Notes: generated from the letters alone by a model not told the origin. A stretch of 64,000 nt of DNA from an uncultured Lachnospiraceae bacterium (GCA_902762905.1 CACWQE010000008.1:1-64000), one strand, 5' to 3'; shown: positions 34,921 through 44,848, numbered from the stretch's first letter. Numbers and translations: made by a program.

Positions 34921-35469
34921 TTATCCCTCCATCTGTCTGCCTAAGAAATTTGCAGCAATAATTGCCGCCTTTTGTTCGGTCTCAGTCAGGGAATTCTTCC
35001 CTTCTTTCGTGAGAACAATTACCGCACCAATGGCATCTCCCTCGCTGATGATCGTCTGAATAATCTGCCCTTCATATACATCATTATTATCGTCTGTGAT
35101 CTGAATATATTTCTTTTCCCCTTTCCTTGCCATAATGGCCTCTCTGTCATTAATTGCTTCTTCCAGCTCCTTGTGCAGGGACTTTCCGAGTAACTCTTTC
35201 TTCGGCATTCCGGCAACCGCAATAATCTGATCCCGATCGGTTACACATACCGGACAGTTCAGGATCTGGGCAGTTGCATCCACATATTCCTGTGCAAAGA
35301 TTGCAAGTTCTCCAATCGGAGAATATTTCTTCAAGATGATTTCCCCATCTTTATCCGTAAAGATTTCTAATGGATCGCCCTCTCTGATACGTAACGTTCT
35401 ACGAATCTCCTTTGGTACAACAATTCTTCCCAGCTCGTCTATTCTTCTTACAATTCCTGTTGCTTTCAT
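34921..35469 (-). CDS. spoVT: Stage V sporulation protein T (AbrB-type regulator)
   Basis: A 182-residue forespore regulator. The N-terminal AbrB-like swapped-hairpin domain (MKATGIVRRIDELGRIVVPKEIRRTLRI) is followed by a GAF-like domain. SpoVT tunes sigma-G genes late in sporulation. GGAGG lies upstream, and an inverted repeat CATACT...AGTATG (35492-35526) covers the presumed promoter zone. Confidence 0.95.
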   Translation of the reverse strand: MKATGIVRRIDELGRIVVPKEIRRTLRIREGDPLEIFTDKDGEIILKKYSPIGELAIFAQEYVDATAQILNCPVCVTDRDQIIAVAGMPKKELLGKSLHKELEEAINDREAIMARKGEKKYIQITDDNNDVYEGQIIQTIISEGDAIGAVIVLTKEGKNSLTETEQKAAIIAANFLGRQMEG

Positions 35470-35577
35470 ATGAAAAAACCTCCTGCTTTCTACATACTTT
35501 CCATAATTATGCTGTATGGGTAGTATGTGGAAATCAAGAGGTTTTATGCACCCGATTGTGACAATTCTTATATATGC

Positions 35578-36969
35578 TTACAACGATATTGTTTTTGTGT
35601 TTCTATACTGTGGTCGGTTCAATTCTTTCCATATCATAACCGCACACACAATTGCCGCCAGCAGATCCGCCACCGGACCTGCATACATAATACCGTCAAT
35701 TCCCATAAATAATGGAAATATAACAATAAGCGGCAACAGGAATATGATCTGTCTTGTCAAAGCTAAGAAACTTCCCCGTTTCGGCTTACCAATTGCTGTG
35801 AAGAAGTTCGAGCTGATCGGTTGCAGGAAATTAACAAAAGTAAAAAACAAAAATACATGAAAATAACTGGTTGCAAAAGAATAATACATCTCTGATCCAT
35901 TTCCAAAGACCGATATGATCTGTCTCGGAAAGATCTGAAAGATTGCAAATGCGACGACTGCCAATAAGGCACCGCACCCAGTCGCTTTGAAATATGCCTC
36001 ACGCACCCGGTTATATTTCTTTGCCCCGTAATTAAAGCTGGCAATCGGCTGTAACCCCTGTGATATACCAATCACAAACGACATGAACAACATATTAACC
36101 TTCGTTATGATTCCCGCACATGCAATCGGAATCGACTCTCCATATTGAGACATGGAACCATAATACTTCAGAGACTTATTCATAATGATCTGTACGATCA
36201 TCATTGCAATCTGGTTGCTGCATGGTGCCATACCAAGTGCAGCGATCCTTCCTACATTTTCTACCTTGAGCACAAAATGTTCCTTCTTAAGCGTTACGGT
36301 CTTACAATGTGCCAGATACCAGATGGCAAGACCTCCAGACACATACTGCCCAATAATGGTAGCAAGTGCCGCCCCTGACATCCCTAAATTCAAACCAAAC
36401 ACAAAAACAGCATCCAATATTGTGTTGATTATAGCTCCTGTCAGATTACACAACATTGTGATCTTCGGTCTTCCATCCGCGCGGATCAGATGTCCTCCAC
36501 CGGTTGCCAACGTAAGCAGCGGAAATCCAAGTGCCGTAATCCGGGTATATTCTTTGGCATACCCAAGCACATTGTCCGGCGAGCCAAAAAATCGAAGCAT
36601 TGGTTCCAGAAACAGCTCTGCAATCACACATAATCCCAATCCACACAAGAATAACATGGCAACTGCATTGCCCATATAGTGAACTGCCTTTTTCTTATCT
36701 CCACTTCCCACCGCAATGTTAAATGCCGATGAGCCTCCAATTCCAAAAAGGAGAGAGATTGCCAGACAGGATGTAGACAGTGGAAATGCAATATTTGTGG
36801 CTGCATTTCCAAGTTCTCCAATCTTCTGACCGATAAAAAACTGATCTACAATATTATAAAGCGATCCCACCAGCATAGAGATAATACTCGGAACTGCAAA
36901 GGAACGGAGCAGTTTATTGATCTTCTCATAACCTAATAGATTCTCTGTTGTCATTTTATTGTTTTCCAT
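35578..36969 (-). CDS. MATE-family efflux transporter
   Basis: About 463 residues from the ATG at 36969, which has GGAG eight nt upstream; the ORF is open to 37047 and would overlap the previous gene. Twelve membrane segments and MATE hallmarks are visible (FAVPSIISMLVGSLYNIVDQFFIG, GISQGLQPIASFNYGA). It exports drugs or metabolites in exchange for Na+ or H+. It begins 28 nt after the DUF3592 gene. Confidence 0.9.
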   Translation of the reverse strand: MENNKMTTENLLGYEKINKLLRSFAVPSIISMLVGSLYNIVDQFFIGQKIGELGNAATNIAFPLSTSCLAISLLFGIGGSSAFNIAVGSGDKKKAVHYMGNAVAMLFLCGLGLCVIAELFLEPMLRFFGSPDNVLGYAKEYTRITALGFPLLTLATGGGHLIRADGRPKITMLCNLTGAIINTILDAVFVFGLNLGMSGAALATIIGQYVSGGLAIWYLAHCKTVTLKKEHFVLKVENVGRIAALGMAPCSNQIAMMIVQIIMNKSLKYYGSMSQYGESIPIACAGIITKVNMLFMSFVIGISQGLQPIASFNYGAKKYNRVREAYFKATGCGALLAVVAFAIFQIFPRQIISVFGNGSEMYYSFATSYFHVFLFFTFVNFLQPISSNFFTAIGKPKRGSFLALTRQIIFLLPLIVIFPLFMGIDGIMYAGPVADLLAAIVCAVMIWKELNRPQYRNTKTISL

Positions 36970-36997
36970 CCAATCATCTCCGGTTTCTTTCTTCATA

Positions 36998-37468
36998 CTA
37001 TAATTCTTTTCCCTTGATGACAACTTCTTGCGAAATGCTGCTGTCATCCAGCTTCACTACAAATGCAAATATGCCACCTACAAGTGCAAAAACAACACCT
37101 AAAAGCGCCACAACAATACAGGCCATCATAGATCCCTCCTGTGTCCGAACATCGCGCGGATTATCCGGATCATAATAAACTGCAATTGTCTGTCCTTCTT
37201 CCATGCCGGACTGATACCATCCCAGATCAACCTCTGAATAATGAACCCCTTCCTCCGTATCATAACTGATATACACATCATGTTTTATATCATGGTCGCT
37301 ATCTGCACTCACATATTCATAAATAGTATCAATTGTAGCGGTTGTCTGCTCCGCAGTCGCATAGAACTTTTTGCTGTTATCGCGAATTGCAAATCCACCG
37401 ATCACCATTCCGATTCCTGCCAACATAAATATAACACCAATTACTTTTCCAAGCTTCTCATTTGTCAT
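36998..37468 (-). CDS. DUF3592-type membrane protein
   Basis: A 156-residue protein with a membrane helix at each end (about 9-26 and 114-136) and an extracytoplasmic beta domain containing GQTIAVYYDPDNPRDVR, the DUF3592 signature. Function unknown. GGAGGAG precedes the ATG. It probably belongs to the transcript with the HAD gene upstream and the MATE gene downstream. Confidence 0.8.
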   Translation of the reverse strand: MTNEKLGKVIGVIFMLAGIGMVIGGFAIRDNSKKFYATAEQTTATIDTIYEYVSADSDHDIKHDVYISYDTEEGVHYSEVDLGWYQSGMEEGQTIAVYYDPDNPRDVRTQEGSMMACIVVALLGVVFALVGGIFAFVVKLDDSSISQEVVIKGKEL

Positions 37469-37509
37469 GCTTCTCCTCCATTTGCATTCCCGCTTTGCCT
37501 TCTGATTAA

Positions 37510-38217
37510 TTATATGCTGCCAGGGGCAAACTGTTCAATATAGATCCGCGACATCTCCATATAATTCTTTGCATGCAGATAGTCTGATTCTTGTTCCTGC
37601 CCATCTGTATACCAGATCGGTGTCATTCCAACTTCTGCCGGTCCTTCTACGTCCTTCCGAAAACTGTCCCCGACATATACCACCTCTTCTGCTCTCACAC
37701 CCATCTTAGTAAGTGCCAACTTAAAAATTACCGGATCCGGTTTCTCCCTGCCCGCTTCTTCACTCGTTGTAATATAGTCAATATACTCTGCAATTCCTAA
37801 CGCCCGAAGCTTCCGATGCTGGATATGCACCGTCATGTCTGTACAGATTCCGATAAGAATTCCATCCTCACGAAGCTGCTGTAAAAATTCTTTCACTCCA
37901 TTATATAATACCATGTGTGAAAGGATATAATTCCAAAAATAGTCATATAATTCTAACGCAAAAGAAACGGATGGGAGGTTAAGGATCTCCAACATCCGTT
38001 CCATATATAGCATCCGGTTATGTCTTGCCGCTACATCATCTGTAATCTGTTCCTTTACACTGAAACGGGCCGCATCAAATGCGCCCCGCACAGTATCATA
38101 GTCCATATGTAATAATATATCAGCAGCATAGCGGCAAAGCGCCTCTACACCTTCTTCATTCAGATGGTAGCAGTCATAAAATGTATCATCCAAGTCAAAT
38201 AAATATGCTTTTATCAT
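37510..38217 (-). CDS. HAD-superfamily hydrolase
   Basis: A 235-residue phosphatase-like protein. Motif I is LFDLDDT (nucleophile D8), motif II is CTDMT, motif III is K in REKPDPVIF, and motif IV is YVGDSFRKD. It resembles YjjG-type nucleotidases and phosphoglycolate-phosphatase-like enzymes; the substrate is unknown. It lies 22 nt after the DeoR gene, so it may dephosphorylate a sugar phosphate from that operon. Confidence 0.88.
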   Translation of the reverse strand: MIKAYLFDLDDTFYDCYHLNEEGVEALCRYAADILLHMDYDTVRGAFDAARFSVKEQITDDVAARHNRMLYMERMLEILNLPSVSFALELYDYFWNYILSHMVLYNGVKEFLQQLREDGILIGICTDMTVHIQHRKLRALGIAEYIDYITTSEEAGREKPDPVIFKLALTKMGVRAEEVVYVGDSFRKDVEGPAEVGMTPIWYTDGQEQESDYLHAKNYMEMSRIYIEQFAPGSI

Positions 38218-38239
38218 GGCATTTTACTCCTGTATCTTA

Positions 38240-38980
38240 TTACTTTGCAATATAATAATTACCTGTCTTCAACAGAATCGGCACTTCTTTCTCGCAAATG
38301 ATCGGAACCTCACCCAACTCGTAGATCTTGCACATAGTATTCTTCTCTGCCTTACTGCTATCTACTAACACATAAGTCTGTTCCGAATTCTCCCGGACAA
38401 TCTGCTTCTTCTCTGCCTCTCTCACATCCGGGGTGCTGATTCCTGCCCGTTCCGAAAAACCACTCGCACCAATAAATGCCTTGTTAAAGAAATTCTTAGT
38501 CAGTGCCATATTCGTTGTCGTTCCAAAAATCGACGCTGTTGAGATATTCAATTCACCGCCGAGCAGATATACTTTCATATGGGTTCCCTGAAGCTCCGGA
38601 TAGATCAGTGCATTCGTTGTAACAATTGTAATCTTCTTATTCTTAAGGTATTTTACCATCTCTAATGTAGTGGAACCGGAATCCAAATAAATAGAATCGC
38701 CATCCTCAACCAGACTCGCTGCATATTTGGCGATTGCCTCTTTGGCCGCTACCTGCTTATTCTTCTTCGTATCCACAGGTGCTTCATATGACTCCATCTT
38801 CAACCGGGCTCCGCCGCCTCTTAACAGCAGCACTTGTCCTTCATCCTCTAAAGCCTTCAGATCACGCCGGATGGTCGACTCCGAAACACTATCAAACAAA
38901 TTCATAAAATCTTCTATACTTGCAACTTCTTTGGTCTCCAGATATTGTAACATCTGCAATTGTCGTTCATACGGAATCAT
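38240..38980 (-). CDS. DeoR-family sugar-operon regulator
   Basis: A 246-residue repressor. The N-terminal helix-turn-helix (YERQLQMLQYLETKEVASIEDFM, SESTIRRDLKALEDEG) and the sugar-phosphate-sensing domain (DSGSTTLEMVKYL, VTTNALIYPEL) are typical of DeoR. It is encoded 59 nt after the PfkB kinase, whose product would be its natural effector. Direct repeats at the operon promoter (44630-44676) are candidate operators. Confidence 0.92.
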   Translation of the reverse strand: MIPYERQLQMLQYLETKEVASIEDFMNLFDSVSESTIRRDLKALEDEGQVLLLRGGGARLKMESYEAPVDTKKNKQVAAKEAIAKYAASLVEDGDSIYLDSGSTTLEMVKYLKNKKITIVTTNALIYPELQGTHMKVYLLGGELNISTASIFGTTTNMALTKNFFNKAFIGASGFSERAGISTPDVREAEKKQIVRENSEQTYVLVDSSKAEKNTMCKIYELGEVPIICEKEVPILLKTGNYYIAK

Positions 38981-39039
38981 CTTTCCACCTCGTTTCTGCT
39001 TATCATGATAATTTTATTTTCAAATTTTGTCAATTAAAA

Positions 39040-39954
39040 TTACAAATAAGATTGTGTATTTACTTCCTCTAAGGTTGGCATTGACGGTTGTGCGCCATAT
39101 CGACATACTGTAATTGCACTGCATCCGGTTGCGAACTCACAGGCATTCACGATATTCATTCCATGAATCAACGCATATCCTACTGCTCCAATAAAAGAAT
39201 CTCCTGCACCGGTAGATTCCACTGCATCTACCTTTTTAGATGGAATAAATGTTACCTCTCCGGCACTTGCTACAACCGATCCCTCTTTTCCCAATGTAAA
39301 GATGCAGGCATTTCCAAGCTCCGCACTCATCTTAAGTGCATTCTCTTTCGCCTTTTCGACTGTATCCACCTCTGAATGCAGATAAAATGCCGCTTCTACT
39401 TCATTTACTACCAGAATATCTACTTTTTTCAAATATGCTTCCGGGATTTCAGCCGCCGGTGCTGCATTCAGCAGCACCTTACAGCCGGCTTCTTTTGCCT
39501 TATCAATTGCGTACATGTTGATCTCCTGAGGGATCTCCATCTGCAAGATCACTATCGCAGATTCTTTCAATAAATCCTCTGCATGGTCAATATCTTCCTT
39601 AGTCACCGCATAATTTGCACCTTTCACGATAACTGCAAATACGCTTCCATCCTGTAAAGCATTTACCACACCCATTCCGGTCGGTTCCTCTACTCTGCGG
39701 ATACGCTCTGTATTTACACCATATTTCTTTGCCTCTGAAATGAGAATCTCACCATTAGGATCCTTGCCTACGCAGCCGATCATATAAGTCGGAACACCTA
39801 ATTTGGCTGCCTGCACCGCCTGGTTCGCACCCTTGCCACCTGCACTGAATGCTACATCATCTGCATGAAACGTCTCACCCATCTCCGGCAGCCGGGCAAT
39901 CTTCAATATCACATCATAATTCAAACTTCCAATTACCGTAATCTTATCTCTCAT
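39040..39954 (-). CDS. PfkB-family carbohydrate kinase (ribokinase-like)
   Basis: A 304-residue sugar kinase with the ribokinase N-terminal motif GGKGANQAVQAAKLG and the C-terminal anion-hole/base motif STGAGDSFIGAVGYAL. It is closest in style to RbsK, but the associated epimerase suggests a sugar other than ribose, so no symbol is given. AAAGGAG precedes the ATG, 23 nt after the permease gene. Confidence 0.9.
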   Translation of the reverse strand: MRDKITVIGSLNYDVILKIARLPEMGETFHADDVAFSAGGKGANQAVQAAKLGVPTYMIGCVGKDPNGEILISEAKKYGVNTERIRRVEEPTGMGVVNALQDGSVFAVIVKGANYAVTKEDIDHAEDLLKESAIVILQMEIPQEINMYAIDKAKEAGCKVLLNAAPAAEIPEAYLKKVDILVVNEVEAAFYLHSEVDTVEKAKENALKMSAELGNACIFTLGKEGSVVASAGEVTFIPSKKVDAVESTGAGDSFIGAVGYALIHGMNIVNACEFATGCSAITVCRYGAQPSMPTLEEVNTQSYL

Positions 39955-39977
39955 ATGCCGACTCCTTTATCTGTCTG

Positions 39978-40946
39978 TTATGCGTTCTTACGACGGGCAA
40001 GCATTGCCTCAAAGTCTGCCTTGATGAACTCGAAGTAAGAAGCTACGATGATAATAATACCGGTTACTACATACTGCCAGAACGAATCTACATTGATAAC
40101 AACCATTCCTACCTTTAATACCGCTAACATAAATGCTCCGATAAAGGTTCCAAGTGCAGTACCCCGGCCACCTGCCATTGCCGTACCACCGATCGCTGCT
40201 GCTGCGATCGCGTCTGTCTCATAAGTAAGACCTGCTGTTGCTTCCGCAGAACCCAAGCTTGCTAACATGATCATACCTGCAATAGATGCGCATACACCAC
40301 ACACTATGTAAGCGATATATTTGGTCTTGAATACGTTAACACCGGAAAGGTTCGCAGCTTCTTCATTACCACCTACTGCATATAAGTTATCACCTGTACG
40401 GGTCTTTGACAAGATAATATGAGCAATCACAAATACCACGATCATAACCAGCACATAGTAGCGGATACCCATGAACATCTTACCGTTAAAGATATTACGG
40501 AAACTGTCAGGAACATTCGTTACCGGAGTACCACCGGTTACCACGTAAGCAATACCACGATAAAGACTCATCGTACCAAGTGTTGCAATGAAAGGCTGTA
40601 ACTTTAAGTTTGTTACAAGGAATCCGTTAAATGCACCTGCAACCACACCGATCAATAATCCAACAACGATTGCAAGAATCGGCGGAACGCCATTGACACA
40701 ACACATTGCAACTGCAATACCGGTAATGGCAAAGGTACATCCAATGGATAAGTCAATTCCCGCTGTAATGATCGTGAACATAATACCTGCTGCCAATACT
40801 CCATTTAATACCATCTTCTGAAATACGGTTAAAATATTATTCCAGGATAAAAAGTTTGGGTTCATCGCTGTAAAGATCATTCCCATAACAATCGTTGCAA
40901 GAAATACAACAATCTCACGCTTATATTTATCAAAAATATGTTTCAT
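39978..40946 (-). CDS. Sugar ABC transporter permease (RbsC type)
   Basis: About 322 residues from the ATG at 40946, one nt after the stop codon of the ATPase gene and preceded by GGAGG located inside that gene's end. About ten membrane segments. LSIGCTFAITGIAVAM and AAIGGTAMAGGRGTALGTFIG are typical of the ribose/xylose/galactose (CUT2) permeases. It is the only permease, so it would form a homodimer. Confidence 0.92.
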   Translation of the reverse strand: MKHIFDKYKREIVVFLATIVMGMIFTAMNPNFLSWNNILTVFQKMVLNGVLAAGIMFTIITAGIDLSIGCTFAITGIAVAMCCVNGVPPILAIVVGLLIGVVAGAFNGFLVTNLKLQPFIATLGTMSLYRGIAYVVTGGTPVTNVPDSFRNIFNGKMFMGIRYYVLVMIVVFVIAHIILSKTRTGDNLYAVGGNEEAANLSGVNVFKTKYIAYIVCGVCASIAGMIMLASLGSAEATAGLTYETDAIAAAAIGGTAMAGGRGTALGTFIGAFMLAVLKVGMVVINVDSFWQYVVTGIIIIVASYFEFIKADFEAMLARRKNA

Positions 40947-40947
40947 C

Positions 40948-42447
40948 TTATTTACCTCCAATCGCATAATCCAGAATTTCATCTGTATCGAATTTCTCTC
41001 TGTCTGTTAGTTCTGCTGAGATGTGACCTTCACTCATAACGATCAGACGGTCACTGATTCCCATCGCTTCCGGAAGTTCAGAAGAAATAACGATCAGGCT
41101 CTTTCCTTCTGCTACTAATTCTTCCATCAGACGATAGATCTCTGCCTTAGCCGCAACATCTACACCTTTGGTCGGTTCATCAAATATAATGATATCGGTA
41201 TCTGCAGACATCCATCTTGCAAGGATAACCTTCTGCTGATTACCACCCGACATATTCTTTGTCAGATAATCCGGTTTCTTAGGGTTGATATCCATCTCCT
41301 CAAAAAAGCGCTCTGCATTTTTCTTCTTTTTCCCTTCGTCTAAGAACGGGCCTGACATATATTTATCTAAGCTGGAAATGGAAATGTTATCAATATTCGA
41401 AAACTGATTCATAAATCCCTGGGTCTTACGATCCTCAGGAAGTAAACCGATACGATTCTTTAGTGCTTTCGTTGTATTCCAACGACCTGTGATCTCTTTC
41501 CCCATAAGGTACATCTTTCCGCCTATTTTCTGATCTGCACCAATAATCGTTCTCATCACTTCGGAACGTCCTGCTCCGATCAGACCGAAGAATCCTAAGA
41601 TCTCTCCTCTATGAAGTTCAAATGATATGTCATTGAAATCTTTGCCATTGGACAGGTTCTCTACCTTCAACACAACCTCATCTGTTGCCGGGCTTGGTTT
41701 TAATCTGTCTGCCACAGATGCCACACTTCTTCCTACCATGGCATGTATCATTTCCTCACGTGTCGTTTCTTTGACATTCAGTTGTGTAATAAATTCACCA
41801 TCCCGCAATACGGTCGCACGGTCGCAGATCTGGAAGATCTCTTCCAAGTGATGACTTACATATAATATCGTAACACCACTCTTTTTGAGCTTCTCAATAA
41901 CTGCAAAGAGCGCCTCTGTCTCCTTCTGTGTCAGGGAAGCAGTCGGCTCATCTAACGAAATGATCGTAGAATGATGATATAAGGCTTTGGCAATTGCGAT
42001 CATCTGCTTCTGCCCTGCTGTTAATGTTCTTACAATGTCTCTGGATTTGAAATTACAATTCAACTCTGAAAGGATCTCATCAACATCCTTGTGCATCTTA
42101 TTGAAATCCACAAACAATCCTTTCTTTGGCTCATAACCCAATGTTACATTCTGTCCGACTGTCAGTTCTTCCACAACCATGGTTTCCTGATGAACTTTGG
42201 AAATCTTTCCATCCCGAATCGCATCATTGGGATGCATAAAATGTACCGTCTCCCCATGAAGCTTTACCGTTCCTTCATATTCTGAATAGACACCATGAAG
42301 AATATTTAAGATTGTTGATTTTCCGGCACCATTTTCACCAAGTAAGGCATGCACTTCTCCTTCCTCTACGGAAAAGGACACATCTTTTAACACATGAACA
42401 CCCGGGAAATATTTGTTAATCTTAATAAATTCAACGGCCTTTCCCAT
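40948..42447 (-). CDS. Sugar ABC transporter ATP-binding protein (RbsA type)
   Basis: A 499-residue protein with two fused ABC domains, as in CUT2 systems. The first has Walker A GENGAGKST and a degenerate signature LTAGQKQMIAIAKAL; the second has GLIGAGRSE, signature MSGGNQQKVILARW and Walker B IIIFDEPTKGVD. The degenerate site in one half is usual for RbsA/MglA. Confidence 0.94.
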   Translation of the reverse strand: MGKAVEFIKINKYFPGVHVLKDVSFSVEEGEVHALLGENGAGKSTILNILHGVYSEYEGTVKLHGETVHFMHPNDAIRDGKISKVHQETMVVEELTVGQNVTLGYEPKKGLFVDFNKMHKDVDEILSELNCNFKSRDIVRTLTAGQKQMIAIAKALYHHSTIISLDEPTASLTQKETEALFAVIEKLKKSGVTILYVSHHLEEIFQICDRATVLRDGEFITQLNVKETTREEMIHAMVGRSVASVADRLKPSPATDEVVLKVENLSNGKDFNDISFELHRGEILGFFGLIGAGRSEVMRTIIGADQKIGGKMYLMGKEITGRWNTTKALKNRIGLLPEDRKTQGFMNQFSNIDNISISSLDKYMSGPFLDEGKKKKNAERFFEEMDINPKKPDYLTKNMSGGNQQKVILARWMSADTDIIIFDEPTKGVDVAAKAEIYRLMEELVAEGKSLIVISSELPEAMGISDRLIVMSEGHISAELTDREKFDTDEILDYAIGGK

Positions 42448-42522
42448 CTCGTATACCTCCTATAAAGTGGACTGCCACATTACTGTGACAGTCCCACGTA
42501 ATCTCTTATCTGTCTGCGTTCT

Positions 42523-43635
42523 CTATTCCGCTACATAATTTGCATCTTCCCAGCCGATGATCTCTGCTGCATCCTTGTCAACATTGGTTGAATCAATCAA
42601 AGCCTGCGGAGTTGCTACGACTCTTGGCATATCCTGTCCTGCAAGTGCTCTTAATGTACACTCCATTGCAACTCTTGCTGTGTAATACGGGAAGGAATCA
42701 ATTGTTGCATCCAATCCACCATCACGGATAGAATCATATGCTTCACCAATTCCATCTACACCAACTACAAGGATATCTTTGTCTGCCTCTTTTACTGCTT
42801 CCACAACACCAAGTGCCATATCATCATTGTTACAGAAGATTGCTTTCAGATCCGGATACTGCTGAATCCATGTTGCAGCCAGGTCCTTAGACTTCTGACG
42901 ATCCCAGTCTGCATTCTGCTCTGCTACAATGTCAAGCTTAGAATTGTTATCTGCGATCCAATCCTTGAAGCCGGATGTACGTTCTCTTGCTGCAAATGCC
43001 TTTGCCATACCGATTACAATAGCTACCTGGCCTTCATCACCAAGCTTATTAGAGATCCACTCTGCTGCTAACTGTCCGTTCTGGTAAGCATTTGGTCCTG
43101 CATAATAATCTGCTGTTGCGATAACACCATCATTTACATTATATACCGGAATCTTTGCATCTTTTGCATTCTCAACAGCTGCTGTTAAGTTTGAATCTGA
43201 AATCGGGCTTAACATTAATGCGTTGCATCCCTGATTTGTCATATTTTCAACCATTGTCTGCTGACCGGTCTCATCACTCTCATCTGTAGTACCATCTACA
43301 TCCACTGTAACATCTACACCAGAAGCTTTAGAGATCATGTCTGCTGCTTCTTCATATCCGGTCTGTAACGTTCTCCAATATTCATTCGTCAAGGACTTCT
43401 CAACCGCTCCAAGCTTTAATCCGCTCTTAACCGGAACATCACCGAACTTCTCACGAACCTCTTCAATTGTCATGCTGTCTTTCTCTGTGTCAGGATTAAA
43501 CTCCTCTGACTGTGCTGTCTGTGTGGAATCTCCACCACTCTTGCTGCTGTCTGTTGCTGCTCCATCTGTGGAACAACCTACCATAGCAAATGCCATGGTT
43601 GCTACCATTAATGTTGCTAAAAATTTCTTCTTCAT
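42523..43635 (-). CDS. Sugar-binding lipoprotein of the ABC transporter
   Basis: A 370-residue type I periplasmic-binding protein. The signal peptide ends in lipobox M-V-G-C (Cys21), then a Ser/Thr/Asp-rich spacer. The binding fold contains NQGCNALMLSPISDSNL and AIFCNNDDMALGVVEAVK, the hinge motifs of RbsB/XylF-like proteins. It delivers the sugar to the permease encoded downstream. Confidence 0.92.
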   Translation of the reverse strand: MKKKFLATLMVATMAFAMVGCSTDGAATDSSKSGGDSTQTAQSEEFNPDTEKDSMTIEEVREKFGDVPVKSGLKLGAVEKSLTNEYWRTLQTGYEEAADMISKASGVDVTVDVDGTTDESDETGQQTMVENMTNQGCNALMLSPISDSNLTAAVENAKDAKIPVYNVNDGVIATADYYAGPNAYQNGQLAAEWISNKLGDEGQVAIVIGMAKAFAARERTSGFKDWIADNNSKLDIVAEQNADWDRQKSKDLAATWIQQYPDLKAIFCNNDDMALGVVEAVKEADKDILVVGVDGIGEAYDSIRDGGLDATIDSFPYYTARVAMECTLRALAGQDMPRVVATPQALIDSTNVDKDAAEIIGWEDANYVAE

Positions 43636-43661
43636 AATACGTACCTCCTTAAAATCCTTCT

Positions 43662-44582
43662 CTATTTCATCATCTCTAAAATTAGGTTCTGTGCACTGAT
43701 TCCATCACGCTTTGCGACAATCTTATTGATCTCTTCTACCCCAATCTTATCTACCATCTTGCTGATCTGTTCAAATGCATCAATGTTTGCCTGTACTTCT
43801 AAGATTGCATTCTCACGGATCGGGAATGTATCAAAGAATACGACTCCATCATAATGATATCTCTTCAGATAATAGATAAACTCCGCACACAACGAGAAGT
43901 TGACTGAACCAAAGATCAATCCGCTGTCCTGGAATCCATATCCGTCATTCATATGAAGTCCGAATAATTTTCCTTTGGATGCTGCAAGTGCCAATCCATA
44001 AGATGGGCTGTCATGTTTCATTAACATATGGCAGAAATCCAATGTGCATCCCACATTCTCTCTGTTAACCTCGGAGATCAGATACATTGTCATTCCTGTG
44101 GAATCGATCAATGCGAAGTTCCTTTCTTCATAAGGCTTATACTCAATACTGATCTTCATATCCTTTGCATAATCAGCCACTTCCTGAATAGCCTCCACAA
44201 CCTGTTTGAAGCAATATTCATAGTCCATCTGAAACGGATAGTCAAATCCATCATTCTCTAACCATAATGTAATAACGCTTCCTCCAAGCTCTCTGCAGAT
44301 GTCCGCTGCTTCCTTGCACATGGTAATCGCCTTCTGTCTCAGTTCCTCATCCGGGTTCGTGAGATCACCATTCAAAAAGAAGTTTCTCCATCTGACTGCA
44401 AATCCGTTCACTTTGAGATCTCCCATTGCCTTCTTGATCTCTTCTAAATCATATCCTGCAATATGCTCCGGGTAATTGAACTCAAGATGTGTCATACCTT
44501 TTGTCTCACGATATGCCTTAATCGCATCCAACACATTCTGACCCTTGAATATGAACGAATTCATTCTTCCTGCATAATTCAT
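43662..44582 (-). CDS. Sugar (phosphate) isomerase/epimerase, TIM barrel
   Basis: A 306-residue AP-endonuclease-2-type barrel. Likely metal ligands are the Glu in KISIEYKPYEE, the Asp and His in CTLDFCHM and the His in LFGLHMNDGYG. Related enzymes interconvert ketoses (for example tagatose or psicose 3-epimerases) or act on inositol-type compounds. It is the first gene of the operon, GGAGG precedes the ATG, and the promoter is at 44649-44677. The sugar is unknown. Confidence 0.85.
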   Translation of the reverse strand: MNYAGRMNSFIFKGQNVLDAIKAYRETKGMTHLEFNYPEHIAGYDLEEIKKAMGDLKVNGFAVRWRNFFLNGDLTNPDEELRQKAITMCKEAADICRELGGSVITLWLENDGFDYPFQMDYEYCFKQVVEAIQEVADYAKDMKISIEYKPYEERNFALIDSTGMTMYLISEVNRENVGCTLDFCHMLMKHDSPSYGLALAASKGKLFGLHMNDGYGFQDSGLIFGSVNFSLCAEFIYYLKRYHYDGVVFFDTFPIRENAILEVQANIDAFEQISKMVDKIGVEEINKIVAKRDGISAQNLILEMMK

Positions 44583-44629
44583 GCTTTCATCATCCTCCTT
44601 TGCAATTTATTTGTCATTTTCTTTCACTT

Positions 44630-44646
44630 ATTTTCATTTCTTGTCA
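44630..44646 (-). promoter_or_regulatory. Candidate operator direct repeat 1 of the sugar operon
   Basis: Minus-strand TGACAAGAAATGAAAAT, nearly identical to the repeat at 44660-44676 and exactly 30 bp away, about three helical turns. It lies just downstream of the -10. Confidence 0.5.
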
Positions 44647-44648
44647 TT

Positions 44649-44677
44649 ATAATATAACAGTTTTCATATCTTGTCAA
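44649..44677 (-). promoter_or_regulatory. Promoter of the sugar-uptake operon
   Basis: Minus-strand perfect TTGACA (44672-44677), 17 nt, TATTAT (44649-44654). Confidence 0.7.
44660..44676 (-). promoter_or_regulatory. Candidate operator direct repeat 2 of the sugar operon
   Basis: Minus-strand TGACAAGATATGAAAAC overlapping the -35 element. DeoR-family repressors often bind such repeated sites around the promoter. A third, partly similar AAATGACAAA occurs at about 44609-44618. Confidence 0.5.
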
Positions 44678-44803
44678 CATAAATTATCATATTTTTGAAA
44701 TTTTCTTTCATCTTTTCAGTTTTATTGTGTATTTTTCCGAGTTTGTTAAAACTAACTGTCATTTTATGTCACATTTTTGCAATAATTCACAAGAAAAATG
44801 CAT

Positions 44804-44832
44804 AAAAAAAGGACATGTCATACAACATGTCC
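44804..44832 (-). terminator. Terminator of the MATE-aminotransferase transcript
   Basis: An 8-bp stem (GGACATGT with ACATGTCC) followed on the minus strand by seven T. Confidence 0.85.
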
Positions 44833-44848
44833 AAATCTAACTTATTGC

